64,000 bases of DNA from Hyaloscypha bicolor E (taxonomy: Eukaryota > Ascomycota > Leotiomycetes > Helotiales > Hyaloscyphaceae). A program made the position numbers and the translations under genes. The notes under the pieces were generated by a model. It saw nothing but the letters and a program-made list of their open reading frames with translations, was not told where the DNA came from and did not search any database. Each line of letters begins with the position of its first letter. Positions within the stretch are counted from its first letter, which is position 1. The stretch covers positions 627,353 to 691,352 of the forward strand of contig NW_020194620.1 of NCBI RefSeq assembly GCF_002865645.1, read 5' to 3'. Positions 14,361-24,622 of this stretch are shown piece after piece.

Positions 14361-14658
14361 TGTGATGTGTGCAGGGTCGCACGTGACTTAAGGGCATGTA
14401 ACGAACCTCGGATGTCGCGGGTGTTAATTAGGGAAATCGGCGGCCCTTTAATATTACAACTAACTACTATTTATATTATAAGTATTAGGCTTATAAATCA
14501 CTAATTATATGTATGTTACAGGGGCCTCCTATTTAGAGGGGGCTTCCCTGGACCTTATAGGAGAGACAGAGATTAGTTCTATACTAAATTTAATACTATA
14601 GTTTCACAATTCACTAATTCATTCTATTGTCTTATTGCCTACTAATAAATACCTTATA
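14361..14658 (+). mobile_element. solo LTR, largely spared by RIP
   Basis: 298 bp. It begins TGTGATGTGTGC and ends CCTTATA, and it is the inverted orientation of the LTRs at 5,827 and 13,234. It is flanked by a perfect 5-bp duplication AAAAG (14,356-14,360 and 14,659-14,663). Unlike all its surroundings it retains CpG, CpA and TpG sites (for example GCACGTGAC near 14,379), so composition jumps at its edges. A single LTR with its own target duplication implies insertion followed by LTR-LTR recombination. Confidence 0.9.
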
Positions 14659-14663
14659 AAAAG

Positions 14664-15299
14664 AAATACTAAATATTATATTTTAGCTTATATAAATAAA
14701 TTATATTTATAATATTAATTTATTAATAATATTTCTATTTCCTAAAAATACTAATATTATATAATTAAAATAAGTAAGTTTAATAAAAGAAGAATTAGAT
14801 AATTTATATCTTATTAAATATAGCTTTTAAAATAAAATTATTTATTTAGTAATAAATTATTTTATTAATTAAAAAAAATTATTTCTTATTAAAACTATAA
14901 TTATTATATTTAATAAAATAATTAAATTAAATTATATAAATGCCTTTATTTATATATTTAATATAAGAAACTATAATAATCTTATAACTAATTATAATTT
15001 TAGAAATAATAACTATTAATAAAATTATTTCATTATTTATAAATATATATTTAATTATTATAAGAAATATATTATTTTCTAGTATTCTAATATATATTTC
15101 TTTAATTTTAATTAAAATAACTACTTTTTCTTTTATAAATATATAAATTTAAGCTCTTTTTTTATTTATATTATATATTTAATTATTATAATATATACTA
15201 ATTTCTTTAAATACTAAATAATATTTAGTCTTAAACTAATTATAAAGGCTTTATTTAATATAGAAATTAATATAATAGTTTATAATAGGTATTATAATA
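14664..15299. other. AT-rich RIP-type DNA, no gene seen
   Basis: A/T-dominated sequence with stops in every frame. I see no domain or terminal repeat in it. Confidence 0.55.
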
Positions 15300-15420
15300 A
15301 GGTAATATTATAGTAGTAGTAAAGAGCTTGAATTGAGCTAAAGGCTATATACCGGGCTAAAAGCACTAGCTATATGCTAAGTCACGTGCAGTGGCACCAC
15401 GTGACTGGTGCCACGTAATA
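15300..15420. repeat. unmutated patch with repeated CACGTG palindromes inside RIP DNA
   Basis: A roughly 120-bp patch of normal composition sits in AT-rich DNA. Near 15,383-15,419 it holds two CACGTG hexamers plus GGTGCCAC/GTGGCACC inverted copies. It could be the end of another LTR or a non-autonomous element, but I found no partner terminus. Confidence 0.4.
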
Positions 15421-15589
15421 ATAGACTTTATTTTAATTATATAAAGTTCTAAAATACTTTTTAGCTATTAAAAGAATTACTTTTAAAAGAAAGCTATTTT
15501 ATTATTTTCTATTTATATTTATATTATATAATTATATATTATTTGCTTTATAGCTTCTTTCTCTTTATTAATTATATATAATACCATAT

Positions 15590-16395
15590 ATTAATTAGAA
15601 TATAGGATCTTATTCTGGCCTTTCTATTATACTTTCCCCTTCTCTATCCTCTTCCTCTCTCTCCGCTATGCTTTCTATATAGCATCTTTGCTCCTAATAT
15701 TATATGTGCATATAGTAGTAGTAGAACTCTCTTCTGGGTTCTCCTTTAGGAATTAGATAGCCTTACAAAGTTTATCCTTCTCTGGTATATCGCACAGAAG
15801 CGCATTTATGCGTAGGATACTCAGGCGAGCCATTGCAGTTAAATTGGACAAATTTTGTGGGCTGGTAGTATACAAATTAATTGATTTTTTACTATGGGAG
15901 TTGCATACAAATTCCAAATTTACATATTTTGGTACGGGCCATCTCGCTTTGCAGGCCAACTCGCTTTCCCCGACTAAATGGAAGGGCCCCTTTTAGTCGC
16001 GACATTAAGTCCGACTATTATTACTTAATTAAAGGAATTTAATATTAAATATAAAAGAACTTTATTTATTCGAGAATTTATTTTACTAGAAAAAATAATA
16101 ATATTTATTTATTACTTTCTGAGATTTATAGTAATATCAAAATACTGCAAGATTAGGAACCCGAGGCTATAGATAAAAGAGCTCTTTTCCCCCTTATGGC
16201 TTTGGCCTCTTTTATTCATAGAACTTTATATACAAAAATCCTTGGCTTAGTATGTCCCTAGTATCCTTCGAGAGGTCTTGGGTTATAGGCAAAGCTGAGG
16301 CTCTTGATCTATGCCCTCCGGACGTTAACCAATACCATACCATACCATTTGAATTAAATATTACAATTACATTTTAGCTGCACACATCTATCTGA
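15590..16395. other. transition from AT-rich block to gene space, no supported gene
   Basis: Composition becomes mixed. Near 15,930-15,970 two imperfect copies of a CATCTCGCTTTGC / CAACTCGCTTTCC motif occur, and near 15,990-16,012 an imperfect palindrome around TAGTCGCGACATTAAGTCCG. These resemble ends of a DNA transposon, but I could not pair them. Short open frames here overlap on both strands and match nothing I recognise. Confidence 0.4.
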
Positions 16396-17945
16396 TTACC
16401 ATGTTCTGAGATCCGCATCATCCTCAACCGGACACGGAAGTAGCCACCAACACGTCAAACACAGCAACAGCATCCCCATGACCACGGGCAGCAACATCTG
16501 GATGCCATACGCATTGGCAATCACGCCGACCAGGAAGGGAAACACGCAGCCGCCCGCACTCCCCAGGGCGCACGCAAAGCCGACCGCCGCGACGTGCAGG
16601 CTCCTGTCGACCAGCTTGGTCTGCATGATGACGGCCTCGGGGAACAACGGGCCGAGGGAGAAGCCGAGCAGGGGCACGACGAAAGCGGAGGTGACGAGGT
16701 CGGACCGGAGGGTGAAGACGAGGTGGGAGAGGATGGTGACGGTCAGGCAGGCGGTGACGACGCCCTTACTGCTGCTGATGAGCGGGATCAGGAAGCCGAC
16801 GACGATGCGGCCGGAGGTCAGGCCGCCCCAGAAGGCGAAGGTCAACATGCTGCCGGCGAACGGCGTCTGGGCGCGGTGGTCGACGGCGAGGGTCATGATC
16901 CAGTCGGCGAGCGAGATCTCGATGCCGGCGTACAGGAAGATGAAGATGCTGATCAGCCAGGTCGAGGGGTTGCCCAGCGCCTGTACCACCGGGCTGCGCC
17001 GCTTCTTGTCGGGCAGGCTGTCCTCGAGGATGGGCTGGTCGTGGAAGATCTCCGGCTCTGAGGGGTTTGCGTGGTGGAAGCGGTACTGCTCACCTGTCTT
17101 GGAGAAGAAGGCCGCGGCGGAGGAGCAGAGTTCCACGGCGGAGGCGAGCGCCATCAGGTAGTAGAAGCCGTACCACCTCCAGCCCAGCTTGGTGATGACG
17201 GCGTTTGCAACGACGGGCGCCAGTGCCGCGCCCAGGCTGTAGGAACTGTGCAGCGAGCCCATGATGCCGCTGCTGTCAGGCATGGACCCGATCCAGGCGT
17301 TCCATCCCGCGTCCACGAGCCCGCTTCCCAGGCCCGCCAGGACGAAGACGAGGATGAGGACCTGGTACGGGGGATGCAGCGCGACGGCGAGGAATGCGAC
17401 AACATGCAGGCCGGGGCCGATGATGGCGATTCCGCGCTGGCCGTAGCGGGTGTGGATGGCGTTGTTGGCGAAGGCGGCGAGGGTATAGCCCACGACGGGG
17501 GAGAGCAGGAGGACGGAGATGGTGAGGTAGTTGGCGTGGTAGTATTTGCGAAGCTGTATGTGGATATATCCAGTCAGCGTCTATACTTACACACCGTACA
17601 GGATTTGAATTTGCTGCTGGATATACTGTACATACATAATGGATCATAACCTAGAGACGAGATCGAAATAGTCAGCCGAGTTCACGAAATCAGGACAACC
17701 AGCGCCCGGAATCTCCTCACCCCGTATGCCCCATCTGTCGCACCCACGATAAAGAAGCCGTAGAACGTCGCTGCAATCCGCCATTTGTTGGCGCCCGCAG
17801 ACTCATCGTCCGGAGGATCAATCGGCGTCAAACTCAGCGCTTCCCCGTCCGTCGACCAGAGACTCGAGCTTCCGCTTCCGCCTCCGCCGCGCAGGAGGGG
17901 CGTGACCTCGGTTGCAGGCATCCCGGACGTTTTGGTTGCGCACAT
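16396..17945 (-). CDS. MFS membrane transporter (Bsc6/fucose-permease-like group)
   Basis: Two exons: 17,721-17,945 and 16,396-17,553, giving 460 aa. The intron 17,554-17,720 has GTGAGG at its 5' end and CAG at its 3' end and joins in phase 0. After a hydrophilic, Gly/Ser-rich cytoplasmic N-terminus (residues 1-55), the first helix carries an ATDGAYG segment. The downstream loop YGQRG matches the MFS loop 2-3 signature position. About a dozen hydrophobic segments follow, with a charged central loop (EDSLPDKKRRSP) between halves. The substrate is unknown; the call rests on overall MFS pattern and my recollection of the Bsc6-like group. A second in-frame Met lies 8 codons downstream of the chosen start. 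The neighbouring aminotransferase is divergent and 2.2 kb away, with transposon pieces between, so co-regulation is unlikely. Confidence 0.85.
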
Positions 17946-18605
17946 CCTCGCAGCGGGCCGCAGCGCAGCTAAGGTATGGGCGCGTGAAATAAAGCTCTAA
18001 GTCTCTCTGGGTATACGACAGCAGGAGTGAATGGGGAAGAACGCGTCTCTTTTCTAAACATCTGCGGAAAGAAGAGGAAAAGAAAAGAGAGAATCCAGAA
18101 TGCCACGGGCGTGATTTTGGATCTACCGAGAAAAGAGACATGGCGGGAGAGCTATTCTGTCTGAGCACCGTCTCGTTACTCTGGGCCTCTGATGTTGTTT
18201 TGGCTCTGGGAACCGCCGTGGGCACACAGCTGTGTCTCGGGCGCTGATGATCTGACACAGACAGATGTGGCCATGATTTTCACCCTCACCGTTCCTGCGC
18301 GAGACAGGACGGGCTGCCGTCAACCCTGATTTGGCCCTCTGGGCGGTGGCTAAGGAGGCCAAGAACGACCGCCCGAGACAGAATGAGGAACAAGAACCCT
18401 CGATGGCTTTCTCGGGGGCGTTCACAGGGCTTAGTCTTTCCTCTCTTGGGGTATTTTGAAATGCACGTTGATCGTCTCTTGTGGTGGCGTCCGGCTGACT
18501 CAGACTTGCCTTTTTTTTTCTTGAATGTCTTTGCATTTGCGTTTGTAGACTCGCGTGCAGATGCCTGAGACGTGAGAGGAACTTGATATCAGCTATTTTC
18601 ACCGC

Positions 18606-19063
18606 TAGGGATGGCAAAAATTTAATCAATTAAATTATAATCAATGGTTAAATTATTATTATTTAATCATGGTCAAGTCATTATTAAAAGTATAATTTTA
18701 TGAGTAATTTATTATTTTTCATGAAATATCAATTACGTGGCATAATATTAAGAATGAAGTTATATTTTTATTCCTCCCCACCCATAGTAATATCTGATGC
18801 TAGTATCTCGTCGATAAAGGCACTAAGATCTGACCAGTTCTCCTTAGTTAAAGGAGGCATAGTGATATTGATAGTAATGATATTAGTAGTGTTTTTACTA
18901 ATGCAAAGAAAGTGTGTATCACATGCACTAGATTCTAGCCCTCTGATTGGCTAGATTCAAAATCTGCTCAAGACCCACTTAATTTAATGTTTAATGGTCA
19001 AAAGAGGATTAAATTAAATTATTTCTTCATGGGGTAGCAATTAAATTTAATTGTCCATCCCGA
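18606..19063 (+). mobile_element. non-autonomous hAT-like element (copy 1)
   Basis: A 458-bp AT-rich element. The left end starts TAGGGATGGCAAAA and the right end finishes GTCCATCCCGA, giving short terminal inverted repeats around GGGATGG. TCACCGC flanks both sides (18,599-18,605 and 19,065-19,071), consistent with a 7/8-bp match to an 8-bp hAT-type target duplication. It contains an 84-codon open frame, but this recurs only because the element recurs: an inverted relative lies at about 62,450-62,867. It does not encode a transposase. Confidence 0.75.
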
Positions 19064-19165
19064 ATCACCGCCATCTGTAGAGGTGGTACTATAATTTCCA
19101 AAACCACCTCCTTGCAATGGCGTCTTGTAAAACAATCGACAGCTATGAATCCGAATTAGGGATAT

Positions 19166-19212
19166 TTATGTGTGGCCGCTAATGTGGCAATGTCTCACTG
19201 GACGAAGGGATA
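19166..19212. repeat. one-ended copy of the TCTCACYGGACGAAGGGATA MITE
   Basis: The sequence AATGTCTCACTGGACGAAGG ending in TA (19,188-19,212) matches the right terminus of the two complete MITEs at 23,751 and 24,204. The left inverted repeat is missing, so this is a truncated or diverged relic. Confidence 0.6.
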
Positions 19213-20178
19213 CCATGCGTGCGTTCTTGCAGCGGGAAGTCTCGGTCAGAGAGGAGAGAGCGGCATTACAGGATAAAATACATGACATGTGTGTTGCGGA
19301 GTTGATGGCTACAGCAGCTAGTTTCTGTTCCAATGCCTCGCGTTTGTTCTCCCAGGTGTGTTCTGACTGCAACAAGTGGTTTACAAGTTGATGCAATCAT
19401 CGATCAGGGGCGCATTGATTCTTAGACTGCATGGGATAGAATAGTTCCCGCATTTGTCTACGTGCTTTTTCCCCACAACAAACAAAACAGCCACAAAAAA
19501 CTTCCTAGCGTTCACACACGCACATACACACATATACGTATACGTATACAAGCCATCCTCCAACCCCATTCGACGAGCACAAATCCCAATGACATCACCA
19601 CACACCTCCGTCTCGCGTAACTTCCCCCGAATTCGAAATCAAACCAACCCAGAAAATCCAAAAGCAATGCAGCCGGCACCGCATCACTACCGCCGAGGTG
19701 AGACCTCGTCCAGCGAGTTATTATTTTCAGGTGGTGAGAAGATGTCTAAAAACGCCACAGAGGATCCCAATCTCGTCGAGCACCAGTAGAAGGATAACGT
19801 GCGGCAATGTAGCCTGATGCTGTTTCGGTGCTTCTCTGCTGCAAGCAACGAGGTGTGCGTTTCGATATGTCCTTTTCTGTGCCCTTGGACTCGGGGAGGT
19901 AGAGACATATCGGAAGTCAAATCTAGTTTACACTAGGCTGCGCGGGCGTGCGTGCTGGAAGCAAGCAGGCAAGCAAGCAAGCACACCGTAGATAGGTTGG
20001 CTTGGATTGATTAGCAGAGGCCTGACATTCCAGATGGGTTAAAAGGGGGAGATGCTCCTGCGTATTGTATTATATTGTACTTGTACTTTGTCCTTGTCAC
20101 AGCTCAGGAGAAATCGACACTACACGTATCTTTTCGTTTTCACTCTATCTATCCCACCATTAAGCTTTTCTTCTCACA
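19213..20178. other. intergenic region upstream of the aminotransferase
   Basis: Normal composition, with a CA-rich run near 19,510-19,555 and a GCAAG tandem near 19,958-19,982. Open frames are short and overlap on both strands. Its right end is the presumed promoter and 5' leader of the aminotransferase. I see no gene. Confidence 0.5.
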
Positions 20179-21809
20179 ATGGGTTCCATCTCCACCAGCG
20201 AACCGGCCTTGTTCTATCAGAGCGCCTACACGACCAAGCACCCGACCGTGGTGTCTGCGTCCGGGCTGTACCTGACACTGGAGAATGGCCAGAAGGTCCT
20301 CGATGCGACGTCTGGCGCCGCCGTGTCGGGCATCGGTCACGGCAACAAGCGTGTGAAGGAGGCCATCGTGGCGCAGCTGGATAAAGTCGAATATGCACAC
20401 CCGGGCTATTTCCAAAACACGCCGTCCAATGAGCTCGCGGATTTCCTCGTCCAAACCACACAGGGGAAGCTGTCCAGAGCATGTCTCCTCGGTTCGGGTG
20501 AGTCCTGACTTCATTACTCTCCTACCCGATAGAACAAACATTGATGGCTAAACGTCACATACAGGGTCCGAGGCAATGGAAGCGGCCATGAAGCTCGCCC
20601 GGCAGTATCATCTCGAGCTCTCCCCCGACTCACCTCGACTCAACTTCATCGCGAGAAAGGGCTCCTGGCACGGCTGCACGCTCGCCGCGCTCTCCCTGGG
20701 AGACTTCACACCCAGGAAAGAAATCTTCCGCTCCATACTGCACAACAACGTCACGCACGTCTCGCCGTGCCACCCGTACCGCGACCTGCGCGACGGCGAG
20801 ACCACCGAGGAGTATGTCGCCCGGCTCGCACAAGAACTGGAAGATGAGTTCCAGAGACTGGGCCCCCACACCGTGTGTGCGTTTGTCGTCGAGCCCATGG
20901 TTGGCACGGTAAGTTCTCCAGCTGCTATACATATTTATTGATTGCCTCCTGGGACATCATCACTGACACAGTCTTCCAGGCTCTCGGCTGCGTCGTCGCC
21001 CTGCCCGGCTACCTCCAGGCCATGAAAGACGTCTGCCACCGCCACGGCGCGCTCATCATCTTCGACGAAATCATGTGCGGCATGGGCCGTACGGGCTCTG
21101 TGCACGCCTGGCAGCACGACGACGTCGTCCCTGACATCCTCGCCGTGGGCAAGGGGCTGGCCGCCGGGTACGGGACTGTCTCGGCACTGCTGCTGCACCA
21201 GGGGGTCATCGAGGGAATGCGCGCGGGCACCGCGACGTTTGAGCACGGCCAGACGTACCAGTGCCACCCGCTCGACGCCGTGGCTGCACTGGAGGTGCAG
21301 CGAATCATCCAGGAGCAGGGCCTGATCCAGAACGCGCACAAGATGGGCGAGCTGTTCGGGGCGCTACTGAAGAAGAGATTCCTGAGCCACCCTCACGTCG
21401 GCGATGTCAGAGGTAAATAAACAAACAACAAGCAACCCTACAGCTCTCCCTTATTCCCCTCCTTACCTTTCTCTCTCGCGTCTCGAAACTTTATCAAAAA
21501 CTAACTAACTCCCCCCTCCCAGGCCGCGGCCTCTTCTGGTCCATCGAGTTCGTCGCCGACAAAGCGACCAAGACCCCCTTCGACCCTAAGCTCAACATCG
21601 CGCGCCGCTTCCGTATGCGCGGCCTTGAGAAGGGCTACGACGTGTGCCTCTTCTCGGCGCAGGGCTGCGCCGGCGGAACGACAGGCGACCACTTCCTCCT
21701 CGCGCCGCCGTACACCATTACTAGCGCGGACGCCGAGGAGATCGTGGTCCGCGCCGGGCGCGCAGTGGACAGTGTGTTTGCGGAGCTGCAGATCTTCCCT
21801 GCGGCGTAG
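20179..21809 (+). CDS. PLP-dependent class III aminotransferase
   Basis: Four exons: 20,179-20,497, 20,565-20,908, 20,980-21,412 and 21,523-21,809 (460 aa). All introns are GT-AG, and phases agree throughout. Fold-type I family landmarks are present. The PLP-phosphate-binding region reads GSGSEAMEAAMKLAR across the first junction. LIIFDEI carries the Asp that binds the pyridine nitrogen (D250). AVGKGLAAGY carries the Schiff-base lysine (K279), and THF/HGQTYQCHP-type and GRGLFW segments follow. Length is typical for the family. The start is supported by a CACAATGG context and immediate similarity to the family N-terminus. No organelle-targeting peptide is evident. The amino donor cannot be told from sequence; omega-amino-acid or acetylornithine-like substrates are equally possible. 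No pathway partner lies next to it. Confidence 0.9.
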
Positions 21810-22695
21810 GCTGCAGGAAATTCTGCTGTGCTGTGCTGTGCGAGGGAGCGGAGTTGATTTTGCGGTGGCTGCAAATGTAAACGCTGGCTCGAGGGAGGCT
21901 TGAAAACCAAAAAAACGGGGGGCATCGAAGCAGTTAGGAACCTTAACCTTACGGAATAGTAGTATTTGTTAGCTAGCAGCAACGGGTCTGATTATTTAAT
22001 TTTACCTCGTTCAAAATATTTACTTTCTTACCCGAGCCCCGCTAGAAGGGTTCACCAGCCAACCGCTCAACCGCCCAAAACGTATTTTTACTATAACCAC
22101 ACCACAACCACATCCCAAAATGAAGAAAATAAGTTAATATTCGTGATCTACTACCTCGCGTTAGTCATTTCACAGATTTTCTGAATTTTCTAAACCCTTT
22201 CAAAAATTTCAAAAATTTTGCTTGGGTAACTAAGTGATTTGGGCAGTTGGCTGGCGATCCCTTCCTTCTCCTCACTGGACAAGAAGTTTGAAAGCACTGC
22301 CGAGGTAGATGAAGTACACAGGCAAAAATGGTTCAAATATCAAGTGTATGAGAAAAAATGGAACGATTGGAGAGAAGAATATCTCAGTAGCTCCCTCCCT
22401 ATCTGAACTAGGCAAGGACATGAGAGCGAAGCCAAATAACGATTTCTTCTTATCTGAAGTCACAAAAAAATATAGGGACGAAATAAGTAGTATTACTACT
22501 AAGATTAGATCAGAACTAATGCTAATCCGCCAGATATCAGAGATAAAGGGAGGCAGAATAAGTAATTATCCCATGCGAAAGCAGAATAACTAGCTTAAAG
22601 CTATTCCAGTTCTCAAGAGTCCAGACTAAAAGAAAAAAGACCAGAGCGAAACTAATACCACTATATTAAGATATCAGATAATAACTTGTTATTAT
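21810..22695. other. intergenic, no supported gene
   Basis: Holds the aminotransferase 3' region, then AT-richer DNA. Near 22,030-22,044 it carries ACCCGAGCCCCGCTA, which recurs at 23,346 inside the tandem repeat described below. A 94-codon open frame (22,309-22,593) has no recognisable features and biased A-rich composition; I do not call it. Confidence 0.45.
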
Positions 22696-23238
22696 CTAAA
22701 CAGAGCAAAAAGATCGGAACAAAGCTAGCGTACTTCTCGCAATAGATAGGAGCGAAGCTAATACTGGTCTGCTAGATATTAGATAAAAGAAAGTGGTCCT
22801 TACAGAGTTACAGGCGGCTTCGAGCCGATCTGAGGCGATACCGTCTAGGTATCTGATAACGGTAGTAGAGGTAGCAAACTCAATGATATGGACAAAGAGG
22901 TTATTCAGATAATAGAGGTCTAGTAGTGACTTGGGTGGATTTCCAAGGCCGTGGCGTGCGATATAGGCGACCGTGGACATATCCATGTCGTGGGTAATCG
23001 ATCTGACTGTCTCTTCTGCATGCGAGGTGATTTCGGCGATGTGTGATAGTACTGGACCGGCGATGTCCATGGCGATAGGAGCGGGAGTGGGAGTAGAAGA
23101 GGGAGCGGCGACGGGAGGTGGTATTGCTCCGCCTTGGGCGGGCACTTGTTGTGGTGGAGGAAGAGGTGATGATGACGCGGTCTCTTCAGACTCGGCCATA
23201 GCAGAGCTGAAGTCGCTGTCCTCGGAGTTGTGGGACAA
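22696..23238 (-). CDS. uncharacterised 180-aa protein (doubtful gene)
   Basis: A single uninterrupted frame. The N-terminal 60 residues are acidic/Ser-rich, then Pro/Ala-rich (PPPQQVPAQ, PTPAPIA). The C-terminal two-thirds is more ordered, with predicted helical hydrophobic stretches (LLDLYYLNNLFVHIIEF). Its start codon lies within about 5 bp of the boundary of the 131/140-bp tandem repeat, so the promoter would be that repeat. I do not recognise the family. It may be a real small gene, the end of a longer spliced gene, or part of a transposon. Confidence 0.35.
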   Translation of the reverse strand: MSHNSEDSDFSSAMAESEETASSSPLPPPQQVPAQGGAIPPPVAAPSSTPTPAPIAMDIAGPVLSHIAEITSHAEETVRSITHDMDMSTVAYIARHGLGNPPKSLLDLYYLNNLFVHIIEFATSTTVIRYLDGIASDRLEAACNSVRTTFFYLISSRPVLASLLSIARSTLALFRSFCSV

Positions 23239-23241
23239 TGG

Positions 23242-23650
23242 AGATCTGCCCAGGGGACGTGCGTGCGTTCGTGCATTTGTCTGTTCCGGCCCCCGGGCGA
23301 TCGTCCCGTATGCAGAACATTTCGCTCTTTGTACTAGTCTAGTCTACCCGAGCCCCGCTACTCACTGGCGCCAGATCTGCCGGGGGGACGTGCGTGCGTT
23401 CGTGCATTTGTCTGTTCCGGCCCACGGGCGATCGTCCCGTATGCAGAACATTTCGCTCCGAACCGGGTTCGTGCTAGTCTAGTCGACTCGAGCGACGCTA
23501 CTCACTGGCGCCAGATCTGCCGAGGGGACGTGCATGCGTTCGTGCATTTGTCTGTTCCGGCTCGCGGGCGATCGTACTCTACCGTATGCAGAACATTTCG
23601 CTCCGGGCCGGGTTCGTGCTAGTCTAGTCTACTCGAGCGACGCTAGCTGG
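23242..23650. repeat. three tandem copies of a 131-140 bp unit
   Basis: Units start at AGATCTGCC at 23,242, 23,373 and 23,513. Each holds GGGGACGTGC, TTTGTCTGTTCCGG, GCGATCGT, ATGCAGAACATTTCGCTC and CTAGTCTAGTC in the same order. The copies differ by small indels and substitutions rather than by RIP-type transitions. The array abuts the start of the 180-aa frame on its left. Confidence 0.9.
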
Positions 23651-23750
23651 CTAGGCTGTATGCGTGCGGAGGTGGAATTGGGTTGAGGTGATGACACAAT
23701 ACACTAAGGTAGCTAATTGAGAATACGATATTATCTTATCGACGACATAC

Positions 23751-23870
23751 TATCCTTTCGTCCGGTGAGACATGTCCAGCGCCAGGCATCAAAGCTAAGC
23801 GGTACGTACCTGCCTGATGATTTTAGCTGTAATGCCTGGCGCTGGACATGTCTCACCGGACGAAGGGATA
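23751..23870. mobile_element. MITE with TA target site (copy A)
   Basis: A 120-bp near-perfect foldback. The left arm TATCCTTTCGTCCGGTGAGA is the inverted complement of the right arm TCTCACCGGACGAAGGGATA, and pairing continues through about 37 bp into CAGCGCCAGGCA. Both ends are bounded by TA, as for Tc1/mariner-type insertion. It has no coding capacity. Confidence 0.85.
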
Positions 23871-24203
23871 CACAGCCCATGTCTTGCTTTCTACGGTATA
23901 CATTCATTCATTCATCGTCCTGCTCCCTAAAATGTGGCGTCGTGGTTTGATTCACGGGCGGTGTGGTTGAGGTGATTGAGTTCACCGCTCCTACATTTCA
24001 GGCGAGCCTGAGACGCCGCGCGTGAATGTGGTTTTGTGGTGACCTGACATTCCATGCCAGTTGCTTGTTGCGGTGCTGATCAACGACGGATCGGGCGGAC
24101 TCGGGGGGATGTGTGTTGCTGGTTACTGGTTGTGGTAAGTGTTGAGTCGATATTGAGTTCGTTGATAGTTGATGTTGCGGTTATTGTTGAGTCAGATTGA
24201 GTT

Positions 24204-24349
24204 TATCCCTTCGTCCGGTGAGACATTACTAGCGTGGGCAGGGGGCTCTGGCTTGGCTGGCGGGACATAAAATTATATGGCTTCAGGAATTTTATTGGGT
24301 GCCACAGCTGTGGCTGATACGCTAGTAATGTCTCAGCGGACGAGGGATA
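24204..24349. mobile_element. MITE with TA target site (copy B)
   Basis: 146 bp with the same termini as copy A (TATCCCTTCGTCCGGTGAGA and CTCAGCGGACGAGGGATA). The subterminal arm differs (TTACTAGCG/CGCTAGTAA) and so does the core. Sharing of termini with a different interior indicates a common transposase source rather than recent duplication of copy A. Confidence 0.85.
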
Positions 24350-24365
24350 GTTAATGTTGCAGTCG

Positions 24366-24460
24366 GTATTGAGTTCGTATTGAGTTTGTATTGAGTTCGT
24401 ATTGAGTTTGTATTGAGTTCGTATTGAGTTCGTATTGAGTTCGTATTGAGTTCGTATTGG
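24366..24460. repeat. 11-bp tandem repeat
   Basis: Eight exact-period copies plus a partial ninth of GTATTGAGTTC/T, starting at 24,366, 24,377, 24,388, 24,399, 24,410, 24,421, 24,432, 24,443 and 24,454. Looser copies occur just upstream (24,150-24,205). They give spurious NTNSIRTQYEL-type peptides. Confidence 0.9.
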
Positions 24461-24622
24461 AATCGGTGTCGAGTTAGTAATACGAGCCTCAGACCGTGTA
24501 TACACATGAACTGTCTTTCGATTTCAGAATGATTCCTATTAACCACTGCGCTCGTTCCCACCAAGTAAACAAAAACACCATCGTCACTCACTCACATCCC
24601 CGCAAACTCTCTGTCTCTTAAT

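Noticed and set aside
16478..17649. Several + strand frames across the MFS gene
   Set aside because: Antisense shadows of the transporter; low-complexity Glu/Gly/Asp peptides.
18700..18954. 84-codon frame whose product recurs at 62,483-62,716
   Set aside because: Conserved only because it lies in the dispersed hAT-like element; the element is non-autonomous and there is no transposase motif.
23242..24460. Repeat cluster considered as a CRISPR-like array
   Set aside because: Units are tandem without unique spacers, other repeats are foldback MITEs, and the genome is eukaryotic.
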